Shown: positions 1 to 8,651, counted from the stretch's first letter. The stretch: 64,000 bases of DNA from DATBGZ01 sp036557785 (GCA_036557785.1 DATBGZ010000036.1:13462-77461), one strand, 5' to 3'. Numbers and translations are program-made. Notes: generated by a model from the letters alone, not told the origin.

Positions 1-2
1 AC

Positions 3-485
3 GCGCGCACGATCCAGGCCAAACACAGCGGCCTGTGCGGCACCGTGGACCCGACCTCCGGTGTGTTGACCCAGGGCAACTGCACCAACCAGATGTACAG
101 CCTGTTCGAGCTGTCGCCCAGCGACGACGGCAACTACCGGCTGATCGTGACCGCCACCAACAAGTGCCTCGGCGTCATCGGCTCGAGCACCGCCCTCCGC
201 GCGCAGATCGCCCAGGAGGACTGCGGCCCCGGACACAACCAGCAGTTCACCCTGATCCCCAGCGGCGGCGGCTACTACCAGCTGCTCAACCGCAACAGCC
301 AGCTCTGCGTCGACGTGCAGGGCGACTACACCGGTCCGGGCGCACTCATGTGGCAGTACGCCTGCGATCGGGGCGACAACCAGCTGTTCCACCTCAACCA
401 CCCAGCCGCGTGCGCAGGCAAGCCGATGCCGAACGACACTGCGCTGCCCACCCTCGGCTGCATGCCCCCGCGCAAGGCCAAGTAG
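3..485 (+). CDS. Ricin-type beta-trefoil lectin domain protein, 3' part
   Basis: The frame is open to the left edge, so the N-terminus is missing; 160 residues are visible. They contain repeated ricin B-type units: a KHSGLCGTV segment, then NKCLGVIGSS, then SQLCVDVQGDYTGPGALMWQYACDRGDNQLF, which ends in the usual Q-x-F/W-type motif. Such domains bind galactose or other sugars and in actinomycetes usually form the C-terminal carbohydrate-binding part of secreted hydrolases. The paired cysteines fit an exported protein. The tail after the last repeat (CAGKPMPNDTALPTLGC) adds a probable disulfide. What catalytic domain, if any, lies upstream cannot be seen. Confidence 0.8.
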   Translation, partial: ARTIQAKHSGLCGTVDPTSGVLTQGNCTNQMYSLFELSPSDDGNYRLIVTATNKCLGVIGSSTALRAQIAQEDCGPGHNQQFTLIPSGGGYYQLLNRNSQLCVDVQGDYTGPGALMWQYACDRGDNQLFHLNHPAACAGKPMPNDTALPTLGCMPPRKAK

Positions 486-778
486 CGGTGGGCCCGCGCG
501 TAGCCCTTTGCGCAACAGCTCGACCCTTGCCACGTTCGCGGCCTGGGCGACCTGGGTGGCGGAGATGCGTTCCCTTAGGCACCACCGCAACACGGTGATC
601 ATCCGCTGAGATCACTGGGTTACGCGAGTGCACCTGCCAGGCACCAATGCCACCCAGCTCACCGAGTGGGCCACGACCAACCCCGCACGCCGCGCGCGGC
701 GGCAAGCGCCCCGGTGGGGTGTTTTGGCCGTAACCTCGGTAGGAGGACTCGGCGGATGAGAGCTAAGGAGCTGACGTG
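486..778. other. Intergenic stretch before msrA
   Basis: No gene is supported here. A minus-strand stretch around 500-580 reads like ordinary protein (RERISATQVAQAANVARVELLRKGLR) but has no start and no recognisable family, so it may be a decayed fragment. An AAGGAG ribosome binding site for msrA lies at 765-770. Confidence 0.4.
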
Positions 779-1297
779 ATGACCGCGAACACCGAGACGG
801 CGATCCTCGCCGGTGGTTGCTTCTGGGGCATGCAGGACCTCATCCGTAAGCGCCGTGGTGTGCTCAGCACGCGCGTGGGCTATTCGGGCGGTGATGTCCC
901 AAACGCCACCTACCGTAACCACGGAACGCACGCCGAGGCCCTCGAGGTCGTCTTCGACCCGAGTGTCCTGTCGTTCCGCGACTTGCTGGAGTTCTTCTTC
1001 CAGGTGCACGACCCGACTACGCGCAACCGGCAGGGCAACGACATCGGCACCAGCTACCGCTCGGCCATCTTCTACACCAGCGACGAGCAGAAACACGTTG
1101 CCGAGGAGACGATCGCGGACGTCGACGCGTCTGGACTGTGGCCAGGCAAGGTGGTCACCGAGGTGACGGCGGCCGGACCATTCTGGGAGGCCGAGCCGGA
1201 GCACCAGGACTATCTGGAGAAGTTCCCGAACGGCTATACCTGCCACTACCCGAGGACGAACTGGAAGCTGCCCAAGCGCTCCGAATCAACCCGTTGA
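779..1297 (+). CDS. msrA: Peptide-methionine (S)-S-oxide reductase MsrA
   Basis: MsrA reduces the S-epimer of methionine sulfoxide in proteins and repairs oxidative damage in the cytoplasm. The 172-residue protein has the family signature GGCFWG near residues 12-17, whose cysteine is the nucleophile, followed by RVGYSGGD and a conserved HAEALEVVFDP segment; the C-terminus ends in the typical Y-x-C-H-Y region that may supply the resolving cysteine. Length is normal for the family. AAGGAG at 765-770 fits the ATG at 779 (8 nt); a GTG three bases earlier at 776 is an equal alternative. It stands alone on its strand ahead of an unrelated kinase-like gene. Confidence 0.95.
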   Translation: MTANTETAILAGGCFWGMQDLIRKRRGVLSTRVGYSGGDVPNATYRNHGTHAEALEVVFDPSVLSFRDLLEFFFQVHDPTTRNRQGNDIGTSYRSAIFYTSDEQKHVAEETIADVDASGLWPGKVVTEVTAAGPFWEAEPEHQDYLEKFPNGYTCHYPRTNWKLPKRSESTR

Positions 1298-1355
1298 GGT
1301 CGACGCTCAACGCCAACGTCGAAGCCACGCCGGGCGTCCGACTACTCTTGGGCGC

Positions 1356-2285
1356 GTGGGCGTTCCCGGCGACTCGGTGATCGCCCATCTGGAGTCGGCC
1401 TACGGCGTGCCGATCACCGGTCTGGCCGCGCTGGACCGTGACGTCTGGCGAGCTGACCGCGCCGACGGCTCGACGTGGGTGGTGCGGATCTTTCCACCGC
1501 AGCGCCCCGTCGCGGCGGTCGAGGAGGACGCCGTCATCCTGGACCGCCTGGAGGCGGCGGGCTTCCCGGCCGAGCGCCGCGTCGGACCGGTATCCACTCT
1601 GGACGGTCGAGGAGTGCTCGTCACCGGCTTCGTGGTGGGAGAGGACTCACAGCGGCCAGGGACGACCTTCGCCGTGCTCGGCGGGTTGCTGGGCAGCCTG
1701 CACCAAAGACTCGCGCACGGCGTACGGGCCGGCGGGGCGTGGCACCACCTGGCGCCGACCGGCGGACCTGAGGAGGAGGTCGGGGCGGCGCTCGCCCTGC
1801 TCCAGACCACGCTGGCCAGCAGCAGCGGTGCCGACGAAGCGCGGTGCGCCATGCTGCTCGACGCGGTTGCCGGGATCGACGACGCCGCCGACCTGCCACA
1901 CGCGTTCGTGCACCCCGACTTCGTCCCTGCCAACGCGATCCAGGTCGGCGAGCGCAGCCTGGTCATGGTCGACTGGGCTGGCGCCGGACGCGGCCCGCGG
2001 CTGTGGTCGCTCGCCTTCCTGCTCTGGGCAGGCGGGGTGCTCGACCTGCGCCTCGTGGACGTCGCCGTCTCCCGCTACCGCCGGCACGTGCAGCCGACGC
2101 AGGATGAACTGGACCGCCTCGCCGGCGTCCTTTGGGCCCGCCCGGTGCTGATCGAGTGCTGGTCCGTGGCCGCCGGCCGGCGCAGCCTGGCCGAGGCCGT
2201 CGCCAGCCTGCGCTGGGCACAGCGGCAGGCGGCGCGGATCGCCGAGCGCGCCGTCGAGAGATTCCACGCACCTGCCGAGCAGTGA
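1356..2285 (+). CDS. APH-family phosphotransferase (aminoglycoside/choline-kinase-like)
   Basis: This 309-residue protein has the protein-kinase-like fold of the aminoglycoside phosphotransferase family. The catalytic loop is HPDFVPANAI (Brenner-type H-x-D-x4-N) near residues 188-197 and the metal-binding motif is MVDWAGAG about 14 residues later. A nucleotide-lobe lysine or arginine equivalent lies in the WVVRIFPP strand. The real substrate cannot be read from sequence; family members phosphorylate antibiotics, choline, homoserine or sugars. A TACTCT box at 1343-1348 ends 7 nt before the GTG at 1356, which suggests a leaderless transcript; a second GTG at 1377 is possible. Confidence 0.8.
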   Translation: MGVPGDSVIAHLESAYGVPITGLAALDRDVWRADRADGSTWVVRIFPPQRPVAAVEEDAVILDRLEAAGFPAERRVGPVSTLDGRGVLVTGFVVGEDSQRPGTTFAVLGGLLGSLHQRLAHGVRAGGAWHHLAPTGGPEEEVGAALALLQTTLASSSGADEARCAMLLDAVAGIDDAADLPHAFVHPDFVPANAIQVGERSLVMVDWAGAGRGPRLWSLAFLLWAGGVLDLRLVDVAVSRYRRHVQPTQDELDRLAGVLWARPVLIECWSVAAGRRSLAEAVASLRWAQRQAARIAERAVERFHAPAEQ

Positions 2286-2326
2286 AACAGCCAGGCCACG
2301 GATCGCCGCGACCTCACATGGCCTGG

Positions 2327-4090
2327 TCACAGCCGTTCGGGAGCGGCGATACCGAGAAGGTCCAAGCCGAGCGTGAGAGTGTCGCCGGTGAGCCGGCAGA
2401 TCGCGACCCGGTTGTCGCGGATGGCGTCGGTCGGCGCTTTCAGGACCGGACAGAGCTCATAGAAGTCGGTGAACGCCTGGGCCAGCGAGTACAGGTAGCC
2501 GCACAGCCGGTGCGGCCCGAACTCCCGCTCCACCAGGGTGAGCACCGCAGACAGTTCGTCGAGCAGCGTCGCCAGGCGCCGCTCGGCGGGCTCCAACGCC
2601 ACCGTGAGGTCGACGTCGCCATCCTGCGCGCCGCCGGGCAGTTGACGCAGGATCGACCGGATGCGGGCATGGGCGTACTGCAGGTAGACGCCGGTGTTGC
2701 CCTGCAACGACACCATCCGGTCGACATTGAAGACGTAGTCCCTGGTCCGGCTCGTGGACAGATCGGCGTACTTGACAGCGCCGATCCCGACCTCGCCGGA
2801 CCGTACCGCCAGATCCTCCAGCGCCAGGTCCGGACTCTTCTCCTGCACCGTCGCCTGGGCCCGCTCGACCGCCTCGTCGAGCAGTGAGACCAGCCGTACG
2901 CTCTCGCCGGCCCGGGTCTTGAACGGCCGCCCGTCCGGGCCGAGGACCGAGCCGAACGAGACGTGCACCGCCTCGACCGTGTCGGGCAGGTACCCGGCCC
3001 GACGGGCGGTGGCGAAGACCATGCGGAAGTGCAGCGCCTGGCGTGCATCGACGACGTAGAGGATGCGCCGGGCGCCGAGCGTGTCGACCCGGTAGCGGAT
3101 CGCGGCCAGATCCGTTGTCGCGTAACCGAAGCCGCCATCACTCTTCCGTACGATCAGGGGCACGGGGTTGCCTTCGGGCCCGCGTATGTCATCGAAGAAC
3201 ACACACAGCGCGCCCTCGCTGTGCACGGCGACACCACGGCGCTCCAGGTCCTCGCAGACGCCGTGCAGAAACGGGTTGTAGAAGCTCTCCCCGACCGCGT
3301 CCTCGGCGGTGAGCAGCACGCCGAGTCGGTCATAGACGTCGTTGAAGTAGCGCCTCGATTCGGCGATGATCTCCCGCCAGCCGGCGAGCGTCTCGGGATC
3401 GCCGGCCTGGAGCTCGACGACGCGGGTGCGCGCCCGGTCGGCGAACTCCGGGTCCGAGTCGAACCTCGCCCGCGCCGAGCGGTACAGGGCGTTCAGGCGC
3501 GAGATCGCCTCCGACCCGGACTCCTCGGCCTTCGGCCGGCGGGAGTCGGCGTGTTCGATCAGGTACTGGATCAGCATCCCGAACTGGGTTCCCCAGTCGC
3601 CGACGTGGTTCTGCCGGATGACCCTGCCGCCCGCGAACTCCAGCACCCGCGCCAGTGCGTCCCCGATGATCGTGCTGCGCAGGTGGCCCACGTGCATCTC
3701 CTTGGCGACGTTCGGCTGCGAGTAGTCGATCACCGTCACCCTGCCCTCATCGATGGCCGGGATGCCCAGACGCGGGTCGCCCGACCGGGCAACGATCTGT
3801 CGCAGGATCGCGGCGTCGGTCACGGTCAGATTGAGGAACCCGGGGCCGGCGACCTCGCACGAGGCGATCAGGTCGTCAGCGCCCAGCGCCTGCGCGACGC
3901 GGGTCGCAAGCTCTCGCGGGTTGACGCGCAGCGGCTTGGCCAGCGGCAGGATGCCGTTGACCTGGAAGTCGGCATGGTCGGACGTGCGCACCTGCGGGTC
4001 CGCACCAGCCGCCTCGGGAGGGAGCGCGGCGACCATCGCCCGCCGTACGCGCTGCTCGACCGCTGTCGCGAGTGGTGTCACCATCGCCAT
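2327..4090 (-). CDS. argS: Arginyl-tRNA synthetase
   Basis: Class I aminoacyl-tRNA synthetase that charges tRNA-Arg with arginine. The 587 residues show the N-terminal ArgS additional domain (FQVNGILPLAK, GPGFLNLTV), the HIGH-type motif HVGHLRS after IDYSQPNVAKEMHVGH, and a C-terminal anticodon-binding domain ending in a glycine-rich RLTGDTLTLGLDLLGI. The KMSKS position reads PFKTRAGESVRL, as in the Escherichia coli type of ArgS, which lacks a canonical KMSKS lysine. It has no operon partners here. Some actinomycetes carry two ArgS types, so this could be the only or an extra copy. ATG 4090 and ATG 4084 are both usable starts. Confidence 0.95.
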   Translation of the reverse strand: MAMVTPLATAVEQRVRRAMVAALPPEAAGADPQVRTSDHADFQVNGILPLAKPLRVNPRELATRVAQALGADDLIASCEVAGPGFLNLTVTDAAILRQIVARSGDPRLGIPAIDEGRVTVIDYSQPNVAKEMHVGHLRSTIIGDALARVLEFAGGRVIRQNHVGDWGTQFGMLIQYLIEHADSRRPKAEESGSEAISRLNALYRSARARFDSDPEFADRARTRVVELQAGDPETLAGWREIIAESRRYFNDVYDRLGVLLTAEDAVGESFYNPFLHGVCEDLERRGVAVHSEGALCVFFDDIRGPEGNPVPLIVRKSDGGFGYATTDLAAIRYRVDTLGARRILYVVDARQALHFRMVFATARRAGYLPDTVEAVHVSFGSVLGPDGRPFKTRAGESVRLVSLLDEAVERAQATVQEKSPDLALEDLAVRSGEVGIGAVKYADLSTSRTRDYVFNVDRMVSLQGNTGVYLQYAHARIRSILRQLPGGAQDGDVDLTVALEPAERRLATLLDELSAVLTLVEREFGPHRLCGYLYSLAQAFTDFYELCPVLKAPTDAIRDNRVAICRLTGDTLTLGLDLLGIAAPERL

Positions 4091-4233
4091 CTCATATCGC
4101 TCTCTGTCGCTGCATCTTCGCGCGGCCGGCCCGCCACCCCTTTGATCCTTTCACCGGACGCAACCGAAAAGTTGTGCAACGCACATACCATCGTCGATGG
4201 GGCGGGTGACACGACCGAGGCAACGATGCTGGC

Positions 4234-4348
4234 ATGCCTGTCGTGGAAGCGGTCGTGACGGTCCCGGCCCCGCCGGAGGCCCGGCAAGGGATACGCACCT
4301 GCACGCATGGACCCCGAGATCCTCGCCGCCGCTCGCGAAACCCTCTGA
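4234..4348 (+). pseudogene. Shrunken remnant copy of the SRPBCC gene at 9450-9932
   Basis: This short stretch is built from three pieces of the intact gene downstream. Its first ~50 nt match the start of that gene (MPVVEAxVTVPxPPE), including ~15 nt upstream of the ATG. A middle piece (GGCCCGGCAAGG and the following ACGCACCT) matches an internal part near 9590. The last ~43 nt match its end (DP-x-x-LAAARETL and the TGA). About 370 nt of internal sequence are missing, so no functional domain can remain. It lies between argS and the ABC exporter. Confidence 0.75.
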
Positions 4349-4469
4349 CCGGCGGCCTTCGTGAATCAGCGGTGACCCGGGACCAACGACCTGGTGAGAG
4401 GACCAGTTCGCCCCTGGGTCGCCGACGGCCGCCGGGCGGAGTCTCGGTAGCGGGAATGGAGGCTGCGCC

Positions 4470-5420
4470 ATGGCTCTCGCGGTGTCCATCCAGGACATGT
4501 GCAAGTCGTACGGGACCCTCCGGGCGGTCGACGGTCTGGATCTGTCGGTCGCCGAGGGCGAGATCTTCGGGATCCTTGGCCCGAACGGCTCCGGCAAAAC
4601 GACCACTGTCGAGTGCGCGTACGGCCTGCGCAAGGCGGACGCCGGCCGGGTCCGGATCTTCGACCTCGACCCGTACGCCGACCCCGACCACGTCGGCAGG
4701 CTCGTCGGCGCACAACTGCAGGACTCAGCCCTCCCCGATCGGCTCCGGGTCGCCGAGGCCGTGCACCTGTTCGGGGCGCTGGCCGGGCATCATGGCCGGA
4801 GCGGTCACGCGCGCGGACCGGTCGATGAGGAGGGTGTGCTCGACCGGTGGGGATTGTCGGCGAAGCGACGAGCCAGCTACGGCAGTCTCTCGGGCGGCCA
4901 GCGCCAGCGGCTGCATATCGCGCTGGCGCTGGTTACCCGCCCGAGGCTGGTGTTCCTCGACGAGATGACAACAGGCCTGGACCCCAACGCCCGCCGCGAG
5001 GTGTGGGATCTCGTCGAGCAGGTCCGCCGTGAGGGCACCACGGTCGTGCTCGTCACGCATTTCATGGATGAGGCCCAACGCCTGTGCGACCGGCTCGCCG
5101 TTTTCATCGCTGGTCGCGTGGTCGCTCAGGGGACGCCCGGAGAGCTCATCGCCGCCCATGGCGGTGGGTCCAGCGTCCACTTTGTACTGCCGGACCATGG
5201 CCCACCGTTGCCGCGACTGGAGAAGGTGCCCGGTGTGCTCGACGTCCGCTGCGATGAGGGCCGGGTGGACGTGCACGGCAGCGGTCCGTTCCTGGTCGGG
5301 CTGGGCCACGCGCTGACCACGGGAGGTCTCGGCGAGGTGCAGATGACCGTCGACCAACCGAGCCTGGAGGACGCCTACGTGCACCTGGTCGGTCCCGGTG
5401 ACGGAGACGATCCTCGATGA
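4470..5420 (+). CDS. ABC-2 type exporter, ATP-binding subunit
   Basis: ATPase subunit of a DrrA-like exporter, 316 residues. It has Walker A GPNGSGKT near residues 39-46, the signature LSGGQRQRL, Walker B RLVFLDEMTTGLDP and the H-loop LVTHFMDEA, followed by a ~90-residue C-terminal extension (SSVHFVLPDHGPP onward) typical of the DrrA/NodI class. A GGAGG lies 7 nt before the ATG. The stop overlaps the start of the permease gene by ATGA, so the two are translationally coupled. The pair would export a lipid, drug or other hydrophobic substrate; the substrate is unknown. Confidence 0.92.
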   Translation: MALAVSIQDMCKSYGTLRAVDGLDLSVAEGEIFGILGPNGSGKTTTVECAYGLRKADAGRVRIFDLDPYADPDHVGRLVGAQLQDSALPDRLRVAEAVHLFGALAGHHGRSGHARGPVDEEGVLDRWGLSAKRRASYGSLSGGQRQRLHIALALVTRPRLVFLDEMTTGLDPNARREVWDLVEQVRREGTTVVLVTHFMDEAQRLCDRLAVFIAGRVVAQGTPGELIAAHGGGSSVHFVLPDHGPPLPRLEKVPGVLDVRCDEGRVDVHGSGPFLVGLGHALTTGGLGEVQMTVDQPSLEDAYVHLVGPGDGDDPR

Positions 5421-6166
5421 ACGCCAACCGGGCACTCGCCGTGGTCGAGTTGAAGCTGTTCCTGCGCGACCCGATCACGGTGATCTTCACGCTGGCCCTG
5501 CCACCGCTCGTGCTCTACATCCTGGCCGAGGTCTTCGGCAACGCCCCCGATCCGGAGGGTCGGTTCTACCGTGGCGTGGGACCGACCAACTTCTACGTGC
5601 CGGCCTACGTGGGTCTCGTGGTGGCGTCGCTCGGTCTCATCGGGCTCCCCGTCCATCTCGCCGCGTACCGGGAGCGCGGAGTACTGCGCCGGTTCCAGGC
5701 CGCCCGACTGCCGGTGCGGGCGCTGCTCTCCTCGCAACTGGTCGTGCTGGTGGCCGGTGTGGTCGCCGGATCGGTACTGCTCGTGGGGCTGGCCTGGGTC
5801 CTGTACGACGTCGAGTGGCCGGTGTCCTGGCTGGGCGTCCTCGTCGCCGCCGCCGTGGGAATGCTGGCGTTCGCGGCGCTCGGCGTGATGCTCGGCGCGC
5901 TGATGCCGACCGCCCGCGCCGCTCAAGGCGCGGGAATCCTGCTGTGGTTCACGATGATGATGGTCTCGGGCACCGGCCCGCCACCCGAGGTGCTCAACAC
6001 CGCTCTCCACTGGGTCGGCGAGGCGCTCCCCTTGCGGCACCTGGTGCTCGCGCTGCAGGACCCCTGGCTCGGCTTCGGCACCAACTGGGCCCAGCTGGGC
6101 ATCCTGGCCGGTGTCGGTCTCGCCTGCTCCGGCGTCGCCACCCTCGCCTTACGACGCCGCTCATAA
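5417..6166 (+). CDS. ABC-2 type exporter, permease subunit
   Basis: Membrane partner of the ATPase just upstream, coupled through an ATGA overlap. The 249 residues contain about six hydrophobic segments, starting after a short cytosolic NRALAVVELKLFLRDP segment, with the ABC-2 family feature YRERGVLRRFQAARLPVRALLSSQLV between segments 2 and 3 and a C-terminal LPLRHLVLALQDP loop. Length and layout match DrrB-like half-permeases that work as dimers. No regulator of the pair is adjacent. Confidence 0.9.
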   Translation: MNANRALAVVELKLFLRDPITVIFTLALPPLVLYILAEVFGNAPDPEGRFYRGVGPTNFYVPAYVGLVVASLGLIGLPVHLAAYRERGVLRRFQAARLPVRALLSSQLVVLVAGVVAGSVLLVGLAWVLYDVEWPVSWLGVLVAAAVGMLAFAALGVMLGALMPTARAAQGAGILLWFTMMMVSGTGPPPEVLNTALHWVGEALPLRHLVLALQDPWLGFGTNWAQLGILAGVGLACSGVATLALRRRS

Positions 6167-6238
6167 TCCACGCTGGACAGTGGGCATCGTCCTGAACTGG
6201 CTCGCGAATCTACGTCGCTGCGCCCCACAATGGCGGGC

Positions 6239-6556
6239 GTGACCGGCGACTTCGAGCGTGAGTATCGGGCGGAGCAGGATCGCCGGCGCATGGCGATGAT
6301 GGCGTTGCCGACCGTGCCACTGGACCATCACGCGACCCTGACCCCGACCGGGACGGGGATGTACTGGTCAGCGCCTCCGTCGGGCCGGACGGTGAGGCGG
6401 TGGCGCTGTGGTCGGACGAGGAGGGCGCGGCCGCGTGTGCTGCCCGACGGTTCTCCACCGCTGCGGGCCAGCGTCATCGGCCGCGGACCCGACCTGCACC
6501 TGCTCGTCGGGACGCAGTGGTACCGGTGGAGTCTGACCGACCTCCCGCGGCAGTGA
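6239..6556 (+). pseudogene. Small conserved gene with a frame-swapped middle, probably decayed
   Basis: The frame from GTG 6239 (or ATG 6230) runs to TGA 6556, but its middle reads as poor, Arg-rich protein. In the neighbouring frame the same DNA encodes a good protein segment, DRDGDVLVSASVGPDGEAVALWSDEEGAAACAARR, about 6345-6445. The flanks (VPLDHHATLTP and PPLRASVIGRGPDLHLLVG) look normal in the first frame. This is what two compensating indels would give, the first probably in the C-run at 6342-6345. A CACAAT box ends 7 nt before GTG 6239. The stop overlaps the next gene's GTG. Confidence 0.5.
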
Positions 6557-7209
6557 ACGCGCGGTGGTCACGCGGCCGCGTGTCGGGGGCACCCGACTCG
6601 CCCAGCTTCGCCGAGTCCTTCCGGTTCCCAGTCGCTACGCCAGAGGCTCGGCGTGATCTCCTGATCGGCGGCACACTGCTCCTACTCACGCTGCCGGGCT
6701 GGATCCTGAACATGGGGCACCGCCTGCAGGTGGTGTCTTTCGTCTGGCGCGGCGAACGCCCCCACTTTCGCGGCTTCCGCCCGTGGCGCGTCGCGTTCCT
6801 GCGCGGCCTGCTTGCACTTACGGCGATCATCATCTACCTCTCCCCCTCGTTGGTGCTGGCCGCGTTCGCCTGGCTGGCCTGGCCCGGCCTCGCCGCGCGG
6901 TTCATCGCGGCAGCGGCCGGGCTGATGTGCGGCCTGGGCATGTTCGCGTTGCCCGGCGGTATGACGCGCAACGCGGTGGCGGACGATCTGAGCTATCTGG
7001 CGCGACCGGATCGGGCTTTCGGCGCGGCGCTCGCGGGCGGGCGCCGATACCTGAAGGCATGGCTCATCGCCGCGAGTGCGATCGCCCTGTCGTTCCTCGG
7101 GCTCGCCGTTGGCCTGGTCGGGTTCCTGTACACCAGCGTCTGGGCGTGGACCGTTGTGGGCTTCGCGTTCACCTCGGCGCTGCAGGACAGGCGGACGGAC
7201 TCCACCTGA
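6553..7209 (+). CDS. DUF4013-like integral membrane protein
   Basis: A 218-residue membrane protein with about five hydrophobic segments. The block LIGGTLLLLTLPGWILNMGHRLQVVSF followed by FRPWRVAFLRGLLALTAIIIYLSPSLVLAAFAWL resembles DUF4013 proteins, whose function is unknown. GTG 6553 is chosen because it overlaps the upstream stop (GTGA), the usual coupling arrangement; an upstream ATG in the same frame at 6400 would only add low-complexity residues. It ends 43 nt before the end of a convergent gene, with an inverted repeat between them. Confidence 0.7.
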   Translation: MNARWSRGRVSGAPDSPSFAESFRFPVATPEARRDLLIGGTLLLLTLPGWILNMGHRLQVVSFVWRGERPHFRGFRPWRVAFLRGLLALTAIIIYLSPSLVLAAFAWLAWPGLAARFIAAAAGLMCGLGMFALPGGMTRNAVADDLSYLARPDRAFGAALAGGRRYLKAWLIAASAIALSFLGLAVGLVGFLYTSVWAWTVVGFAFTSALQDRRTDST

Positions 7210-7221
7210 CCCGTGATCGTG

Positions 7222-7248
7222 CGTCCACGGGCATGTCTCATGTGGACG
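7222..7248. terminator. Inverted repeat between convergent genes
   Basis: CGTCCAC at 7222-7228 pairs with GTGGACG at 7242-7248 around a 13-nt loop. It sits between the DUF4013 stop at 7209 and the opposite-strand stop at 7253, where a two-way terminator is expected. No T-tract follows. Confidence 0.45.
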
Positions 7249-7252
7249 AATG

Positions 7253-8025
7253 TCAGAACGGCACGGCGGTGGTCAGCAGGCCGGTGGCCTCGCCCCGGCC
7301 GGAGAGGACCCGGCAGAACTCCAGCGCGTCCATGCGGATCCGCTCGCCACCGGTGCCCCAGGTGCCGCCCGCGGTCCGGTCAGCTCGAGCGTGTAGGGCC
7401 GACCATGGCGTTGGGCCCACTCGTGGACGATGTCGTCGACGAGGAGGCCATCGTGGTCCGGGGTGGCCCGAGGGTCCAGGCCAGTGGCGGCGCAGATGTC
7501 CAGCCGGTGCATGAACGGGTCCCGGGTCAGGATCACATCGACCAGGAAGCCGAATGTCCACCGCTCCAAGCACCCGCCGACCAGTTGAGCCTCGGGCATC
7601 GTCCGGCGACGGAGAAGGCCTGGCATGCGGCGGCGTCCACGCACCGCCTTCGGGGCCAGATCCCGCCACCGCTGGATGAGCCCGGTCGTCGTCAGACCGG
7701 CGGTGCGCCGCACCTGCAGCGCGGTGAGGAAGTCAATCGAGACAGGTGCCTTGGTCTTCTTGGCCTCTCGCATCGAGGTCGATAGCTGCCCGAACAGCCG
7801 GGGCAGGCTACTCATCATCTCCACCATGCCGAGCATGTGACCGGCCGTATCACGCACGTCCCAGCCGGAGTTGACGGTCGGGGCCGACCAATGCTCACGC
7901 CCCAGTTGGGCCATCAGGTCGGCGCAGCGCGCGTACTCCGCGGCAGCGAGGCGCATCGCGAGACCGCGCTCGATGCGGGGGCGTCGGGGTGCGGCCTCGC
8001 TTCGGGGCAGCGCCAATGCGGTCAT
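7253..8025 (-). pseudogene. Maleylpyruvate isomerase (MDMPI/DinB-fold) family protein, frameshifted near its C-terminus
   Basis: From ATG 8025 the protein reads as a mycothiol-dependent maleylpyruvate isomerase family member: an N-terminal DinB-like helix bundle (HWSAPTVNSGWDVRDTAGHMLGM with the metal-type histidine, then MHRLDICAATG). After PYTLELTGP near 7370 the frame drifts into nonsense. The next frame carries the classic ending GGTWGTGGERIRMDALEFCRVLSGR...GLLTTAVPF to TGA at 7253. One missing base around 7368-7374 explains this; it may be a real mutation or a sequencing error. Its start overlaps the TetR stop (ATGA), so the two form an operon. Confidence 0.8.
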
Positions 8026-8651
8026 GGCCGGCTCCTCTCGTTCGTGATACCGACGTTGTCGGCGAACATGTTGATGGCCCGGTCGAGCAGTGCGGCCCAA
8101 CGCTGACCGCCGGGATCGTTGGCGAGCTGAGCGTCGATCATCCCGCCGACGATCGCGACAAACAGGTCGATGTCGTCCTGCCGGCTCACTCCGTGACGAG
8201 CCATCCGGGCGGTGAAGTCCTCCATCACGGCCACCGATGGCGCGTAGGCCTCCGGGCTCGGCGTGAAGTCAGGAATCGTGCGCAGGTTCATCAGTTGGTG
8301 CCGAGCGGGAAACTCCACGGCGAAGGTGAAGTAGACCCTGGCGTAGAAGCGCATGGCGGCCCGACTCGTGCGGGGCTCGTCGGCCGCAGCCGCCTTACCG
8401 TACTCCCAGAACTGCATCCAGGCGTCGCCGAACATCGCATCGTAGATGGCGTTCTTGGACGCGAAGTGGCTGTAGAGGGACGGAGCACGCATCCCCACGA
8501 GGTCGGCGACGTCACGCAGCGTCACCTGGTTCAAGCCCTTGTCCCGGGCGACCTGCCAGGCGGCGTCGATGATCTCTCGACGGGTAGCCGTACGCCGTTC
8601 GGACTTCCTATCGCGCTTTGTTTCGCCTAACGCAGTTAGGATTGTGGACAC
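8022..8651 (-). CDS. TetR/AcrR family transcriptional regulator
   Basis: A 209-residue regulator with an N-terminal TetR helix-turn-helix (TRREIIDAAWQVARDKGLNQVTLRDVADLVGMRAPSLYSHFASKNAIYDAMF) and a ligand-binding C-terminal domain. It is coupled by ATGA to the downstream maleylpyruvate-isomerase-family gene and probably controls it. The only start codons in frame before the helix-turn-helix are GTG 8651 and codons further upstream, yet a strong promoter-like element and a perfect palindrome lie at 8626-8669. The N-terminus is therefore uncertain. A TTA codon occurs within the palindrome region. Confidence 0.85.
   Translation of the reverse strand: MSTILTALGETKRDRKSERRTATRREIIDAAWQVARDKGLNQVTLRDVADLVGMRAPSLYSHFASKNAIYDAMFGDAWMQFWEYGKAAAADEPRTSRAAMRFYARVYFTFAVEFPARHQLMNLRTIPDFTPSPEAYAPSVAVMEDFTARMARHGVSRQDDIDLFVAIVGGMIDAQLANDPGGQRWAALLDRAINMFADNVGITNERSRP
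8626..8640. promoter_or_regulatory. Palindromic operator candidate for the TetR regulator
   Basis: CCTAAC (8626-8631), GCA, GTTAGG (8635-8640) is a perfect 6-3-6 palindrome, a common form of TetR-family operator. It lies directly downstream of the -10-like box on the minus strand, where a repressor would block transcription. Confidence 0.6.

Noticed and set aside
4170..4185. GTTG-TG-CAAC upstream of argS as a T-box or attenuator
   Set aside because: The arms are only 4 bp and no specifier loop or terminator structure typical of a T-box was found.
2963..4258. A 431-codon open frame on the plus strand
   Set aside because: It is antisense to argS, and its composition (Val, Asp, Arg, Gln) is that of a shadow.
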